From NCBI RefSeq assembly GCF_004349195.1, contig NZ_SMLG01000004.1, forward strand, positions 1-64,000: a stretch of DNA of 64,000 bases, written 5' to 3'. This document shows positions 53,984 through 63,090 of this stretch, piece by piece; the stretch's first letter is position 1, and every line of letters starts with the position of its first letter. Below the pieces are notes generated by a model. That model did no database searches, was not told the origin of the DNA, and saw only the letters and a list, made by a program, of their open reading frames with translations. A program made the position numbers and the translations under genes. Source of the DNA: Flavobacterium rhamnosiphilum. Lineage in GTDB: Bacteria > Bacteroidota > Bacteroidia > Flavobacteriales > Flavobacteriaceae.

Positions 53984-54835
53984 ATGAAATTTCCATTAAA
54001 AAATATAATAGCTGTAATGGCTATGGCGTTAGCTTTTTCTTCCTGTTCAAATGATGAAAATCCATCAATTATGGCAAATGAATTAGAAGGATTGAATAAA
54101 ATACAAGAAATCACAAATGATACCCACATTGTAGAACTTTATTCCCCTACAGGAACTTTGCAGCAGGGACACAACACAATCTCTTTGAGAATCAAAAACA
54201 AAACAACGAATGAGTACGAAAAAAATGCGACAATCACTTGGGCGCCATTAATGCAAATGACAACAATGTCGCACGCCTGTCCGTTTTCGGCAGTTACAAA
54301 AACTACAGGAAAAGAAACATTATACAATGGTTATATTGTTTTTCAAATGGCCGAAAATACCATGGAACATTGGACTCTAACCATAAATTATACTATTAAT
54401 GGTATAGCATATACCGCGAATAATCAAATTAGTGTTCCAGCTTCCGCCAAAAAGAGAGTAACTACTTTTATCGGAACTGACGGGACAAAATATCTTTTGG
54501 CATTAATTGATCCAACGAATCCAAAAGTGGCTACAAACGAGATGACTGTTGGTGTTTTTAAGATGCAATCAATGATGGTGTTCCCGGTTGTTGATAATTT
54601 TAAAGTGAAAATTGACCCGAGAATGCCGAGTATGGGAAATCATGGATCTCCTAATAATGTTGATTTAACACAGTCTGTTTCAGATAAATTGTACCACGGG
54701 AAATTATCGTTAACCATGACCGGTTATTGGAAAATTAACTTGCAACTTTTGAATGCCGCTGGCGAAGTTTTAAAAGGCGAAGCAATTACTGATGCGGTTC
54801 CTACAAGCAGCATTTACTTTGAAGTAGAATTCTAG
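53984..54835 (+). CDS. YtkA/FixH-like lipoprotein, probable copper-binding
   Basis: 283 residues: lipoprotein signal (FSSC, Cys about 21), then two immunoglobulin-like domains with Met/His-rich loops, MQMTTMSHAC (about residues 88-97) and PRMPSMGNHGSPN (about 211-223), and LTMTGYWKINLQL near the end as in YtkA-like domains. The Met/His loops suggest Cu(I) binding. It lies between the small Cys protein and an OprC/NosA-like TonB receptor, so it probably takes part in copper uptake for NosZ. Identity as YtkA-like is moderately sure, the role inferred. Confidence 0.7.
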   Translation: MKFPLKNIIAVMAMALAFSSCSNDENPSIMANELEGLNKIQEITNDTHIVELYSPTGTLQQGHNTISLRIKNKTTNEYEKNATITWAPLMQMTTMSHACPFSAVTKTTGKETLYNGYIVFQMAENTMEHWTLTINYTINGIAYTANNQISVPASAKKRVTTFIGTDGTKYLLALIDPTNPKVATNEMTVGVFKMQSMMVFPVVDNFKVKIDPRMPSMGNHGSPNNVDLTQSVSDKLYHGKLSLTMTGYWKINLQLLNAAGEVLKGEAITDAVPTSSIYFEVEF

Positions 54836-54856
54836 AAATATTTATTTTCTTAAATC

Positions 54857-54889
54857 AAAAAGGTCAAGAACTCATTTTTTGACCTTTTT
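54857..54889 (+). terminator. Terminator-like hairpin before the TonB receptor
   Basis: AAAAAGGTCAA / TTGACCTTTTT with a loop of about 11 bases, between the lipoprotein stop and the TonB receptor ATG at 54904. Probably leaky, since no separate promoter is obvious. Confidence 0.75.
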
Positions 54890-54903
54890 CAAACCATTTC
54901 AGT

Positions 54904-56901
54904 ATGAAAAAGATAATATTTCTCTTATTGCTACAATGTATTGCTGCAATCTCACTTTCAGCCCAAGAACAATCTAAAGACACCGTAGTTCCTAAAATCC
55001 TAAACGAAGTTATTGTCATTGGTAAAAAAGCACAATTGTATCAAAAACAACCTAAACTATTAGCCACTATTGACGAATATTTGCAACAGTCCGGCAAAGT
55101 CGAAATGATTAAAAGAGGCGGTTATGCTTGGGAGCCAATCATCAATAGTATGGCAACCGAAAGAACAGTAATAACCATAGACGGAATGCGTATTTTTGGT
55201 GCTTGTACCGATAAAATGGATCCCATAACATCCTATGTTGAAATTTCTAATTTATCGGAAGCAATCATAAAATCCGGACAACAAGGCGGCTGTCATGGAG
55301 CAACGATTGGCGGTGCCATTGATTTAAAAAGGAACCGAAGCAAATTTGCTGATTTAGGCTGGGAAACGGCTGTAAATACCGGTTTTGAAACCAACAGCAA
55401 GCAGAAAATCATTGGAACAACGATTAATTATGTCGATAGTTCGTTTTATGTGGATACCGACTTTATGTATCGGGATGCCGAGAATTATAGTTCTGGAAAC
55501 AACCAGGAAGTTTTGTTTTCACAGTTTAAAAAGTTTAATGTTTCCACAACTTCCGGTTTTATTTTTAATAAAAATAAACTCATAGAGGCATCGCTGATCT
55601 ATGATAAAGCAACCGATGTTGGTTATCCGGCACTTCCAATGGATGTTTCTTTGGCGGAAGCCTTAATAACTTCCTTAAAATTTGAATATGCTCCTAAATT
55701 GTCGAAAATAGAAAATTGGGAAACCAAAATATATTACAATACCGTTACGCATAGAATGGATGACACGAAACGACCTTTGGTTGCCATTCATATGGATATG
55801 CCCGGTTGGAGTGATACGTATGGCTTTTATTCGAAAGTAAAAGGAGTTTTTAAAAACCATCATTTTATGGCAGATTTGAATTCTTTTTATAATCGTTCCA
55901 TTGCCGAAATGACCATGTATCCGAATAATCCGAACGAGAATGTGATGTTTATGTTTACTTGGCCTGATGTGAGGACTTCATATGGAGGATTGTTTTTAGA
56001 AGACAATGTAGTTTTGAATCCGTATTCCAGTTTGAAATTTTCTGCAAGCCTGGCAAACCATTTCAATAAAGTTGCCAATCAGTTGGGTTTAGAAAGTTTA
56101 CAGATTTTTTACCCCAATATGAAAGAAAGTAAAAACCGAATTTTAAAAAGCGTTTCATCTAATTATTTTCACAATAAAAATGGTTTTGAATATGGTTTTG
56201 GTTTAGCGTATGGAGAGCGGGCATCTTCGGTTTCAGAAGGATACGGGTTTTATTTGTTTAATAGTTTTGACCGATTTGATTACATTGGAAACCCAGAATT
56301 AAAAAACGAAAAATCAGTTGAAGGAAACGTTTCTTTGGGATATGCAACAAAAAAATTGAGTGCTAAAATAACGTCTTCTTATTTTCATATTTCCGATTTT
56401 ATTGTTGGAAAACCAGACCCAACTCTTATTCCAATGACTATTGGCGCCAGCGGTGTAAAAATTTATACGGCGTTAGAGTATGCCACTATTTTCAATACAG
56501 ATTTGAATATTGAATACCAAATTACGGCCAATTTTAAAGGGAAGGGCCAGTTAGTTTACAATTACGGAAAAGACTTTGAAAAGAGAAATTTGCCATTTAT
56601 AAGTCCGTTGCGATATTCAGCGTCTTTAAATTACAAAGTGAATAAATTTTCTGCCGAAATTATGGTTCAGGGCAATGCTGTGCAAACCCAATTTAGCCCT
56701 TTTTATGGCGAAGACAGAACGCCGGATTATGCGATTTTAAACCTTGCTTCGGGTTATTCGTTTGGTATTGAAAAAAGTAAATGGAATATTAGAGTGGGTA
56801 TTGAAAATATCCTGGACACTAATTATTCCACTTTTTCAGATTGGAACAATATTCCCAGAAAAGGAAGAAATTTCTTTTTGAATATTAATTTTGCGTATTA
56901 A
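54904..56901 (+). CDS. TonB-dependent receptor, OprC/NosA-like copper type
   Basis: 665 residues: signal peptide (1-20, ending LSAQ), a plug domain without the usual carboxypeptidase-like extension, and a 22-strand barrel ending RNFFLNINFAY. The plug contains GACTDKMDP (about residues 99-107) and GGCHGATIGGAID. CTDKM matches the CxxxM copper site of Pseudomonas OprC, and a barrel HRM (about residue 283) could be its HxM partner. OprC/NosA-type receptors take up copper and are found with nitrous oxide reductase genes. The substrate is inferred from these motifs and the setting. Confidence 0.85.
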   Translation: MKKIIFLLLLQCIAAISLSAQEQSKDTVVPKILNEVIVIGKKAQLYQKQPKLLATIDEYLQQSGKVEMIKRGGYAWEPIINSMATERTVITIDGMRIFGACTDKMDPITSYVEISNLSEAIIKSGQQGGCHGATIGGAIDLKRNRSKFADLGWETAVNTGFETNSKQKIIGTTINYVDSSFYVDTDFMYRDAENYSSGNNQEVLFSQFKKFNVSTTSGFIFNKNKLIEASLIYDKATDVGYPALPMDVSLAEALITSLKFEYAPKLSKIENWETKIYYNTVTHRMDDTKRPLVAIHMDMPGWSDTYGFYSKVKGVFKNHHFMADLNSFYNRSIAEMTMYPNNPNENVMFMFTWPDVRTSYGGLFLEDNVVLNPYSSLKFSASLANHFNKVANQLGLESLQIFYPNMKESKNRILKSVSSNYFHNKNGFEYGFGLAYGERASSVSEGYGFYLFNSFDRFDYIGNPELKNEKSVEGNVSLGYATKKLSAKITSSYFHISDFIVGKPDPTLIPMTIGASGVKIYTALEYATIFNTDLNIEYQITANFKGKGQLVYNYGKDFEKRNLPFISPLRYSASLNYKVNKFSAEIMVQGNAVQTQFSPFYGEDRTPDYAILNLASGYSFGIEKSKWNIRVGIENILDTNYSTFSDWNNIPRKGRNFFLNINFAY

Positions 56902-56961
56902 CAACCTGAATTCGATTGTTAAAGTATTGAATATTAATATTTTGTTTTTTCGTGTTTATTG

Positions 56962-57037
56962 TCCTGCAAGGTTTTTTTAACCTTGTAGGTATTATAATAT
57001 ATCCAAAACCTACAAGGTTAAAAAAAACCTTGCAGGA
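56962..57037. repeat. Nested palindrome behind the TonB receptor
   Basis: Two arms of about 29 bp (56962-56990 and 57008-57037) are inverted copies with a one-base indel. Each arm is itself an imperfect palindrome (CCTGCAAGG...CCTTGTAGG), so the unit can fold as a cruciform. It may double as a transcription terminator. Confidence 0.75.
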
Positions 57038-57052
57038 AATGTATTATTGCGT

Positions 57053-57274
57053 CAGGTCAAACGCATTAAAAATTGAACCACATAGAAACATAGGAATTAA
57101 CTTAATTTTGATTTAAATCTGTTCTGAACAGTCGAAATTTAGGAGACATAGAAAAAAGCCAATGCTTTTTTTTCTATTGTGAACTCTTATCATCGTCAAA
57201 ATTTATTTTTGCAGGAATAAACACTATGTTTCTATGTGGTTTAAACTTCAACTTATTTTAATGCGTTTGACCTG
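57053..57274. mobile_element. MITE-like element, 222 bp with terminal inverted repeats
   Basis: The ends CAGGTCAAACGCATTAAAA (57053-57071) and its exact reverse complement (57256-57274) form 19-bp terminal inverted repeats. A second perfect pair, CCACATAGAAACATAG (57078-57093) and its complement (57224-57239), lies inside. The centre holds small hairpins (CTGTTCTGAACAG; AGAAAAAAGC/GC(T)8CT) but no gene. A non-autonomous element or structured intergenic repeat; no transposase in the window. Confidence 0.7.
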
Positions 57275-57332
57275 ATTATTGTGTGTATATTTATGATTTT
57301 AAACGAATTATATTTTAAAATAATAAACGAAT

Positions 57333-58895
57333 TCAGGTTACTCGTTTAATTTTTTTTCTACAATTATAACTGGGTGCAAACTTCAGAAAACCACCGCAAT
57401 TTTCGTCCCTTTCGATAGATTGTTGCACGATTAGATTCCCAATTGTAATCATATTGCACAATTCGTACAGCTCAGTACTAATTTGATTGTTTTTAATTAT
57501 TGTTTCTAATTCGTCTTGCCATTGCATCAATTGCTCTTTTGCTTTACGCAAATCAACATCAAAACGCACAATTCCTGCATTTTGGCGCATTAATAATTGC
57601 AATTCGGTTTTGATCTTAGCAATGTAATCTGGATTTATGATAGGTTTTAGTTCTAATTTACAATCAGAAATGGAACTGATAAAAAGGACGTTTTCGAAAG
57701 GAGCTTCTGCCAAGTAATTATAAATTTTATCCGAATACACTAAAGCTTCCAGCAAGGAATTGGACGCTAATCGATTGGCACCATGCAGGCCTGTACGGGA
57801 ACATTCGCCACAAGCAAATAGATTTTCTATAGATGTTTTCCCATTTTTATCAACTGTAATTCCGCCACAGAGATAATGTTGTGCGGGAACCACGGGAATC
57901 CAATTTTTTGTAATGTCTATTCCAATCTTTTTGCAATGCTCGTAAATCATCGGAAAGTGTTTTGTAAACGGCTCTAAATCTAAATGAGTACAATCTAAAT
58001 AAACGCAATCATCCCCCGTTTTTTTAAGTTCCAAATCGATGCTTTGGGAAACGATATCACGGGAAGCCAATTCCGCTCTGTTATCATAATCGAGCATAAA
58101 CCGGGTGCCTTTTTTGGTGCGTAAATAGGCTCCAAAACCGCGCACTGCCTCCGAAATTAGAAACTTCGATCCAACGGAAGTATTATACAATGCGGTAGGA
58201 TGAAATTGAATAAATTCCATGTCTTTAATGGAGGCATTCGCACGGAAAGCCATCGCGATGCCATCGCCTGTCGCAATTATCGGATTGGTGGTGTGTCCGT
58301 AAAGATGCCCAATTCCGCCAGTGGCAAGCAGTGTAAAATCTGATTGGAAGGTGATAATTTCATTCGTTTTTTGATTTAAAACAAAAGCTCCCAGACACTG
58401 ATTGTCTTCCGTAATCAGATCCAGCGCAAAATGATGGTCTAAAACCGTGATATTTCCTTTTTGATGTACTTGGTCTAAAATAGCACGTTCAATTTCATGG
58501 CCGGTTTGGTCTTTATGATGTACCACCCTGTTTTGGGAATGTCCGCCTTCTTTGCCTAAATCAAAATTTCCTTTAGCGGTTTTATCAAATTTTGCGCCCC
58601 ATGCTATGAGTTCTTTCAATCGTTTTGGACCTTCTGTAACGACCATTTTGACGACTTCAACATCACACAAACCATCGCCGCAGATTAAGGTGTCTTCAAT
58701 GTGTTTTTGATACGAATCCTCGGTTTCATCTGTAACAATGGCAATGCCGCCTTGCGCATATTTAGTGTTGGATTCATCGGCATTTGACTTGGTAACAATA
58801 GTCACTTTCTTGTCGGGAAAACGGTCTGCAATTTTTATGGCAAAAGTCAATCCGGCAACTCCTGAACCAATGATTAAATAGTTTGTTGTAATCAT
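57333..58895 (-). CDS. nadB: L-aspartate oxidase
   Basis: 520 residues: FAD-binding GSGVAGLTFA at the N-terminus, SNTKYAQGGIAIV, the active-site region HFHPTALY-like FIQFHPTALYNTS, CGGITVDKNGKTSI and GLHGANRLASNSLLEALV. It oxidises L-aspartate to iminoaspartate, the first step of de novo NAD synthesis, and hands the product to NadA. Its ATG overlaps the nadA stop by one base (TAATG). No nadC is in the window. Confidence 0.96.
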   Translation of the reverse strand: MITTNYLIIGSGVAGLTFAIKIADRFPDKKVTIVTKSNADESNTKYAQGGIAIVTDETEDSYQKHIEDTLICGDGLCDVEVVKMVVTEGPKRLKELIAWGAKFDKTAKGNFDLGKEGGHSQNRVVHHKDQTGHEIERAILDQVHQKGNITVLDHHFALDLITEDNQCLGAFVLNQKTNEIITFQSDFTLLATGGIGHLYGHTTNPIIATGDGIAMAFRANASIKDMEFIQFHPTALYNTSVGSKFLISEAVRGFGAYLRTKKGTRFMLDYDNRAELASRDIVSQSIDLELKKTGDDCVYLDCTHLDLEPFTKHFPMIYEHCKKIGIDITKNWIPVVPAQHYLCGGITVDKNGKTSIENLFACGECSRTGLHGANRLASNSLLEALVYSDKIYNYLAEAPFENVLFISSISDCKLELKPIINPDYIAKIKTELQLLMRQNAGIVRFDVDLRKAKEQLMQWQDELETIIKNNQISTELYELCNMITIGNLIVQQSIERDENCGGFLKFAPSYNCRKKIKRVT

Positions 58896-59824
58896 TATTT
58901 AGATAATTCTAGCATTCGTTCAATAGGAAGCAATGCTCTTTCTCTAATGTGCTCCAGAACGATAATTTCGGGAGTTTCATTAAGCAAGCAGTCATATACT
59001 TTTTGTAAGGTATTCATTTTCATATAGCCACATTCACTGCAAGCACAGGTATTATCTTCTTGTGATGGCGCCGGAATCAGTATTTTATGGGGCACTTCCT
59101 GTTGCATTTTGTGAAGAATTCCCGCTTCGGTAGCGACAATAAACGTGTTGTTTGGGTTTGTTTTTACGTAATCAATCATTCCGGCTGTCGAACCAATATA
59201 ACTGGCGGTTTCCAGAATATGCGTTTCTGATTCGGGATGCGCAATGATTTTAGCATCGGGATGCAGTTTGTGGACTTCTATTAATTTATCCAAGGAAAAA
59301 GCTTCATGCACCACACAGGAACCGTCCCAAAGCAGCATGTCTCTTCCTGTTTTGCTGATGATATATTTTCCTAAATTCTTATCCGGTGCAAAAATAATGG
59401 GCGTTTCTTTGGGAATGGATTCCACTATTTTCAAAGCATTCGATGAGGTACAGACAATATCACTCAACGCTTTAATTTCGGCGGAACAATTCACGTAAGT
59501 AATGACAATGTGATCGGGGTGCTGGTCAATGAATTTTTTGAATAAATCAGGAGGACAGGATTCGGCAAGAGAACATCCTGCTTTTAAATCGGGAAGAATT
59601 ACTTTTTTGGTTGGGTTTAAAATTTTTGCGGTTTCAGCCATAAAATGTACACCGGCAAAAAGAATAATATCTGCATCTGCTTTCCTGGCTTCTATTGACA
59701 ATCCTAAACTATCTCCCACATAATCTGCTACATCCTGAATAGCGGGTTCCTGATAATAATGGGCTAAAATAACCGCATTTTTCTCTTTTTTTAAGGCTAA
59801 TATTCGTTCTTTAAGGCTATTCAT
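58895..59824 (-). CDS. nadA: Quinolinate synthase
   Basis: 309 residues: [41 protein letters not shown], cysteines for the 4Fe-4S cluster in AGCSLAESC, and a C-terminal [14 protein letters not shown]. It condenses iminoaspartate with dihydroxyacetone phosphate to quinolinate. Promoter-proximal gene of the nadA-nadB pair, reading away from the MITE-like element at 59930-60101. Confidence 0.96.
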   Translation of the reverse strand: MNSLKERILALKKEKNAVILAHYYQEPAIQDVADYVGDSLGLSIEARKADADIILFAGVHFMAETAKILNPTKKVILPDLKAGCSLAESCPPDLFKKFIDQHPDHIVITYVNCSAEIKALSDIVCTSSNALKIVESIPKETPIIFAPDKNLGKYIISKTGRDMLLWDGSCVVHEAFSLDKLIEVHKLHPDAKIIAHPESETHILETASYIGSTAGMIDYVKTNPNNTFIVATEAGILHKMQQEVPHKILIPAPSQEDNTCACSECGYMKMNTLQKVYDCLLNETPEIIVLEHIRERALLPIERMLELSK

Positions 59825-59929
59825 CGTTTTTAATTTTTCTGGTTTTACTATTTAAATGCTTACTGAAAGGAATTTTTATTTAGACATAATAATTAAGGAA
59901 ATACCACTGCTGAATTTAAAATCAGGTAT

Positions 59930-60101
59930 TTCTTATATGACTGTCCGCTTTGCGGAATAACATTGTTTTTTTGCCACAGATTTAAAAGATTTTCACTGAT
60001 TTTTCGTAATAAATCTAATTCACTTTTCTTTAATCTGTGGGAATCTTTTAAATCTGTGGCAAAAAGTATTGTTTGGTATTAGTTACGGATAGTCATAATT
60101 T
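59930..60101. mobile_element. MITE-like palindromic element upstream of nadA
   Basis: Perfect 24-bp inverted repeats (59968-59991 and 60042-60065; core GCCACAGATTTAAAAGATT) enclose 50 bp. The symmetry continues outward with ATGACTGTCCG / CGGATAGTCAT. No coding sequence. It fills most of the 411-bp gap between nadA and the 604-residue gene, and probably separates their divergent promoters. Confidence 0.7.
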
Positions 60102-60235
60102 CTTATTATTCTGATTTAAGTTGTTTTAAACCCGTAAAAGTACTTTAATAACAGACGAATGGATATGATATTTATCAGGTTTTAAACTATTCCATTTTGC
60201 GATATTTGTTGCCTATTTAATAAATTATTTAATGC

Positions 60236-62050
60236 ATGACAACAACTAAACCGTTACATACTTTCCATATCCCCGTGATGGGACTTGCTTACACCATAGA
60301 CAGTCCAATTCGAGTGGCAAAGTATGGGATATCCTCAGTGATTTCGATCATAGACGATGATCTTATAGAAAAAATGAATGCTTTTTACAGCGAAAAATTT
60401 AGCCTTCCGTATCAGGAAATTTCTCAAAAAATGCACGATTATCGAGCAGAACGCATCACGTCGTATCTGAATTTGGTAGACAAAATCGTAAAAGACAAAT
60501 TCGAGAATTTCAAGAATGAACTGGCTGAAAGTAAATTGGCATTAGAGAATTATATTGCCATGTTGCCCAACAAGTCAGAGATAAAAAAAGGACTTCAGCA
60601 TCTAATGGATGACGGAATTGCTTTTAAGGAAAACATCAAAAATTATCTTGAAAATAACCTGAGCGCTGGTGCCATTGATGTAAATATCATGACCAAAATC
60701 GACAAGGATAATTTCATTAAAGACGAACAATTACCGGTAGCTTTCAATGACGCCCATGCTTCACTTCGTGGTTTTGCCAATAGCAACTTAACTTCTTCGG
60801 TAGTGCTTTCGGCAGGGATGAATCCGAGATTGTACAGTTATTTCGAAAATTTCGAGGTTTTTTTCCCGGACAGCAATAACACTTTAAAGAAGAAAATAAT
60901 TCTGAAAGTGAGCGATTTCCGTTCGGCAATGATACAAGGGAATTTCTTGGCCAAAAAAGGACTTTGGGTTTCTGAATACCGAGTTGAATCCGGATTAAAC
61001 TGTGGCGGACACGCTTTTGCTACTGATGGCTATTTGTTAGGTCCCATTTTGGAAGAATTCAAACAAAAAAAAGAACAATTGATCCAGTCTGCGCACGATT
61101 TAATGGTGAAAGCTTTAGTGCAAAAGGGAATGCACGTTCCTGAAAATCCATTGGAATTAAAAATAACGGTTCAGGGCGGAGTAGGTACAGCCGAAGAACA
61201 TGACTTTTTATTGGATTATTATGATGTGGATTCTGTGGGTTGGGGGACTCCATTTTTATTGGTTCCCGAAGCCACTTCTGTAGATGAAGCCACGCGTAAA
61301 TTATTGGCAAATGCCAAAGAAAAAGATTTATACCTGAGTCATATTTCTCCTTTGGGAATTCCTTTTAATACCTTGAGAGGAACAACCAACGAGCACTTCA
61401 AACAAAAGCGTATTCATGATAATAACGCGGGAAGTTCTTGTCCGAAAAAGTTTTTGGCGTTAAGCAAAGAATACGGAGCAAAAGGAATTTGTTCTGCTTC
61501 CAAAAAATTTCAAGATTTAAAATTAGAGGAATTGGACAGTAAGAAAGATACTTTGACTGCTGAAATGTTCGAAAATGCGAAAAACAAAATCACCGAAAAA
61601 TCCTGTCTTTGTGTTGGTTTAGCCAATGCTTCCTATCTGGAAAATGGCATTAAGATTAAAGGACAGGCGCAAGGTGTTGTCATTTGTCCTGGGCCTAATA
61701 TGGCTTATTTTGACCATGAAGTTTCACTTTCTGAAATGGTTCAGCACATTTATGGAAACACTTCGGTATTGACTGTCACCAATCGTCCGAATATGTTTGT
61801 CAAAGAATTGAAAATGTATCTGGATTATTTGAAGAACGAAATTGCAACGGTTTCTGCCGAACTTACGGCGCCACAAATAAAAAAATGGAACTTGTTCAAG
61901 AACAATTTGGCGGAAGGAATCGCGTATTATCAATCGCTGTTCTCTTCATCGGATGCTGCTGAAAACAAGAATCAAAGTACACAATACCTGTTGCATTTCT
62001 ATAAAGAGGAATTGTTTGGCATTAAAATTCCGGAACTGGAATTAGCATAA
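60236..62050 (+). CDS. Conserved-looking 604-residue protein of unknown function, Cys-rich
   Basis: No signal peptide or membrane segments, so cytoplasmic. The N-terminal 200 residues are largely helical. From about 240 the chain looks like an enzyme: SGLNCGGHAFATDGYLLGPI, VQGGVGTAEEHDFLLDYYDVDSVGWGTPFLLVPEA (resembling the phosphate-binding end of FMN TIM barrels such as nitronate monooxygenase), then SSCPKKFL, GICSASKKF, KSCLCVGLANA and VICPGPNMAYFD. Six cysteines in short conserved-looking motifs could bind a metal or iron-sulfur cluster. I do not recognise the family. A -7-like GATATTTG lies at 60201-60208. An ATG four bases upstream of the chosen start is out of frame and closes at once. 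Confidence 0.8.
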   Translation: MTTTKPLHTFHIPVMGLAYTIDSPIRVAKYGISSVISIIDDDLIEKMNAFYSEKFSLPYQEISQKMHDYRAERITSYLNLVDKIVKDKFENFKNELAESKLALENYIAMLPNKSEIKKGLQHLMDDGIAFKENIKNYLENNLSAGAIDVNIMTKIDKDNFIKDEQLPVAFNDAHASLRGFANSNLTSSVVLSAGMNPRLYSYFENFEVFFPDSNNTLKKKIILKVSDFRSAMIQGNFLAKKGLWVSEYRVESGLNCGGHAFATDGYLLGPILEEFKQKKEQLIQSAHDLMVKALVQKGMHVPENPLELKITVQGGVGTAEEHDFLLDYYDVDSVGWGTPFLLVPEATSVDEATRKLLANAKEKDLYLSHISPLGIPFNTLRGTTNEHFKQKRIHDNNAGSSCPKKFLALSKEYGAKGICSASKKFQDLKLEELDSKKDTLTAEMFENAKNKITEKSCLCVGLANASYLENGIKIKGQAQGVVICPGPNMAYFDHEVSLSEMVQHIYGNTSVLTVTNRPNMFVKELKMYLDYLKNEIATVSAELTAPQIKKWNLFKNNLAEGIAYYQSLFSSSDAAENKNQSTQYLLHFYKEELFGIKIPELELA

Positions 62051-62080
62051 AACTATTTCAATAGAGTTTTAAAAAATAAG

Positions 62081-62122
62081 GCCTCTTCACATTCGTTTAT
62101 CGAAAGCTGGAGAGGGTTTTTT
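62081..62122 (+). terminator. Terminator behind the 604-residue gene
   Basis: CCTCTTC / GGAGAGG stem (one G-U pair) with a 20-base loop and a TTTTTT run, 32 bp behind the stop. Confidence 0.5.
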
Positions 62123-62168
62123 GATATTTTGTTAGTCGCTTATAATTTATGTACAAGGCAGTCTTTAA

Positions 62169-62190
62169 ATTAAGCCAATTGCCCAAATCC
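62169..62190. repeat. Short direct repeat, left copy, flanking the GNAT gene
   Basis: 22 bp (core CAATTGCC, ending AAATCC), identical at 20 of 22 positions to 63050-63071 in the same orientation, 881 bp apart. Confidence 0.5.
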
Positions 62191-62224
62191 AGCGAAACCT
62201 TATCTATTGGTGTAGTGTTTTTCT

Positions 62225-62944
62225 TTAGTTCAAATCTTTAATGTAAAGAAAAGGGCTAAAATCTATTGGGTTATTTTTCTTTGCAAAATATTTTATTTTG
62301 TCTTCTTTTATAATTTCATTGTTTTTTGTCCATCGTAAATTCCAATTTGAGTTGGAAGGATGGATTATTGGTTTTGAAAATTCTGAATTTTCTTTTTCAA
62401 TTTTCCAAGTCCATTTTGGTTTTTGGTTTTCCACTTGATATGGTTCTAAATCCCATAATTCAAGTTTATTGTCAAAACTACCATTTTCAAGAGGAAAATT
62501 GATTTCAATTAAAGGTTTAAAATATGTCAAATCAGATTCAGAATATCCTCTATTTGGAAATTTAATAAAACCCATTTTTTTCCAAAATTGTTCAGATTCA
62601 ATTGGTGAGCAAAATAATTTTATAGCTAATAAATCTTTGCTCTTATAGTATTCTGCAATCTTTTCGTAAAACAATTTTCCAAAACCTCTTTTTCTGAAAT
62701 TTGGATTTATTTCTAAAATATCAATTAAAGCATAAATTTCACAACTTGTCCATATGACAAAACCGATAATTGAAATCTCGTTGTGAAAAATTATTAATTC
62801 GTTATTTTCAAAACCTTTTTCTATGACATTCCAATTGCAATAAAATCCTTGTTCAGTTTTTTCATACTCTTCGGATAACCAAAATTTGATTTCATTTAAA
62901 TTTTCAATACTTGGTTTTGTGTTAATTTGATATTCAGAATTCAT
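62225..62944 (-). CDS. GNAT-family N-acetyltransferase
   Basis: 239 residues. The N-terminal 145 form a GNAT fold: IIGFVIWTSCEIYALIDILEINPNFRKRGFGKLFYEKI (acetyl-CoA loop RKRGFGK, about residues 84-90) and FWKKMGF. The remaining 95 or so residues are a Trp-rich extension (LWDLEPYQVENQKPKWTWKIE) unrelated to GNAT. Substrate unknown. AT content is even higher than that of its neighbours, and the gene lies between 22-bp direct repeats, suggesting acquisition as a cassette-like unit. Confidence 0.85.
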   Translation of the reverse strand: MNSEYQINTKPSIENLNEIKFWLSEEYEKTEQGFYCNWNVIEKGFENNELIIFHNEISIIGFVIWTSCEIYALIDILEINPNFRKRGFGKLFYEKIAEYYKSKDLLAIKLFCSPIESEQFWKKMGFIKFPNRGYSESDLTYFKPLIEINFPLENGSFDNKLELWDLEPYQVENQKPKWTWKIEKENSEFSKPIIHPSNSNWNLRWTKNNEIIKEDKIKYFAKKNNPIDFSPFLYIKDLN

Positions 62945-63009
62945 TTTTACGATTTTTTACACACGTTCCCATGCTTGGCTAGGTTAGGGACTAAATTAAG
63001 TCCGTTTTT

Positions 63010-63071
63010 CGGATTTGCCAAAAGAACGCAAATACAAAACTAACTTTCCATTAAGTCAATTGCCTAAATCC
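63010..63071. repeat. Right direct repeat with attC-like imperfect palindrome
   Basis: CGGATTTGCCA (63010-63020) and TTGCCTAAATCCG (63060-63072) are inverted with small bulges. The right arm is the second copy of the repeat at 62169-62190. A further hairpin GGACT/AGTCC lies just upstream. Resembles an integron-type recombination site in general design; no integrase is seen. Confidence 0.4.
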
Positions 63072-63090
63072 GTTGTAGCATCTATGTAGG

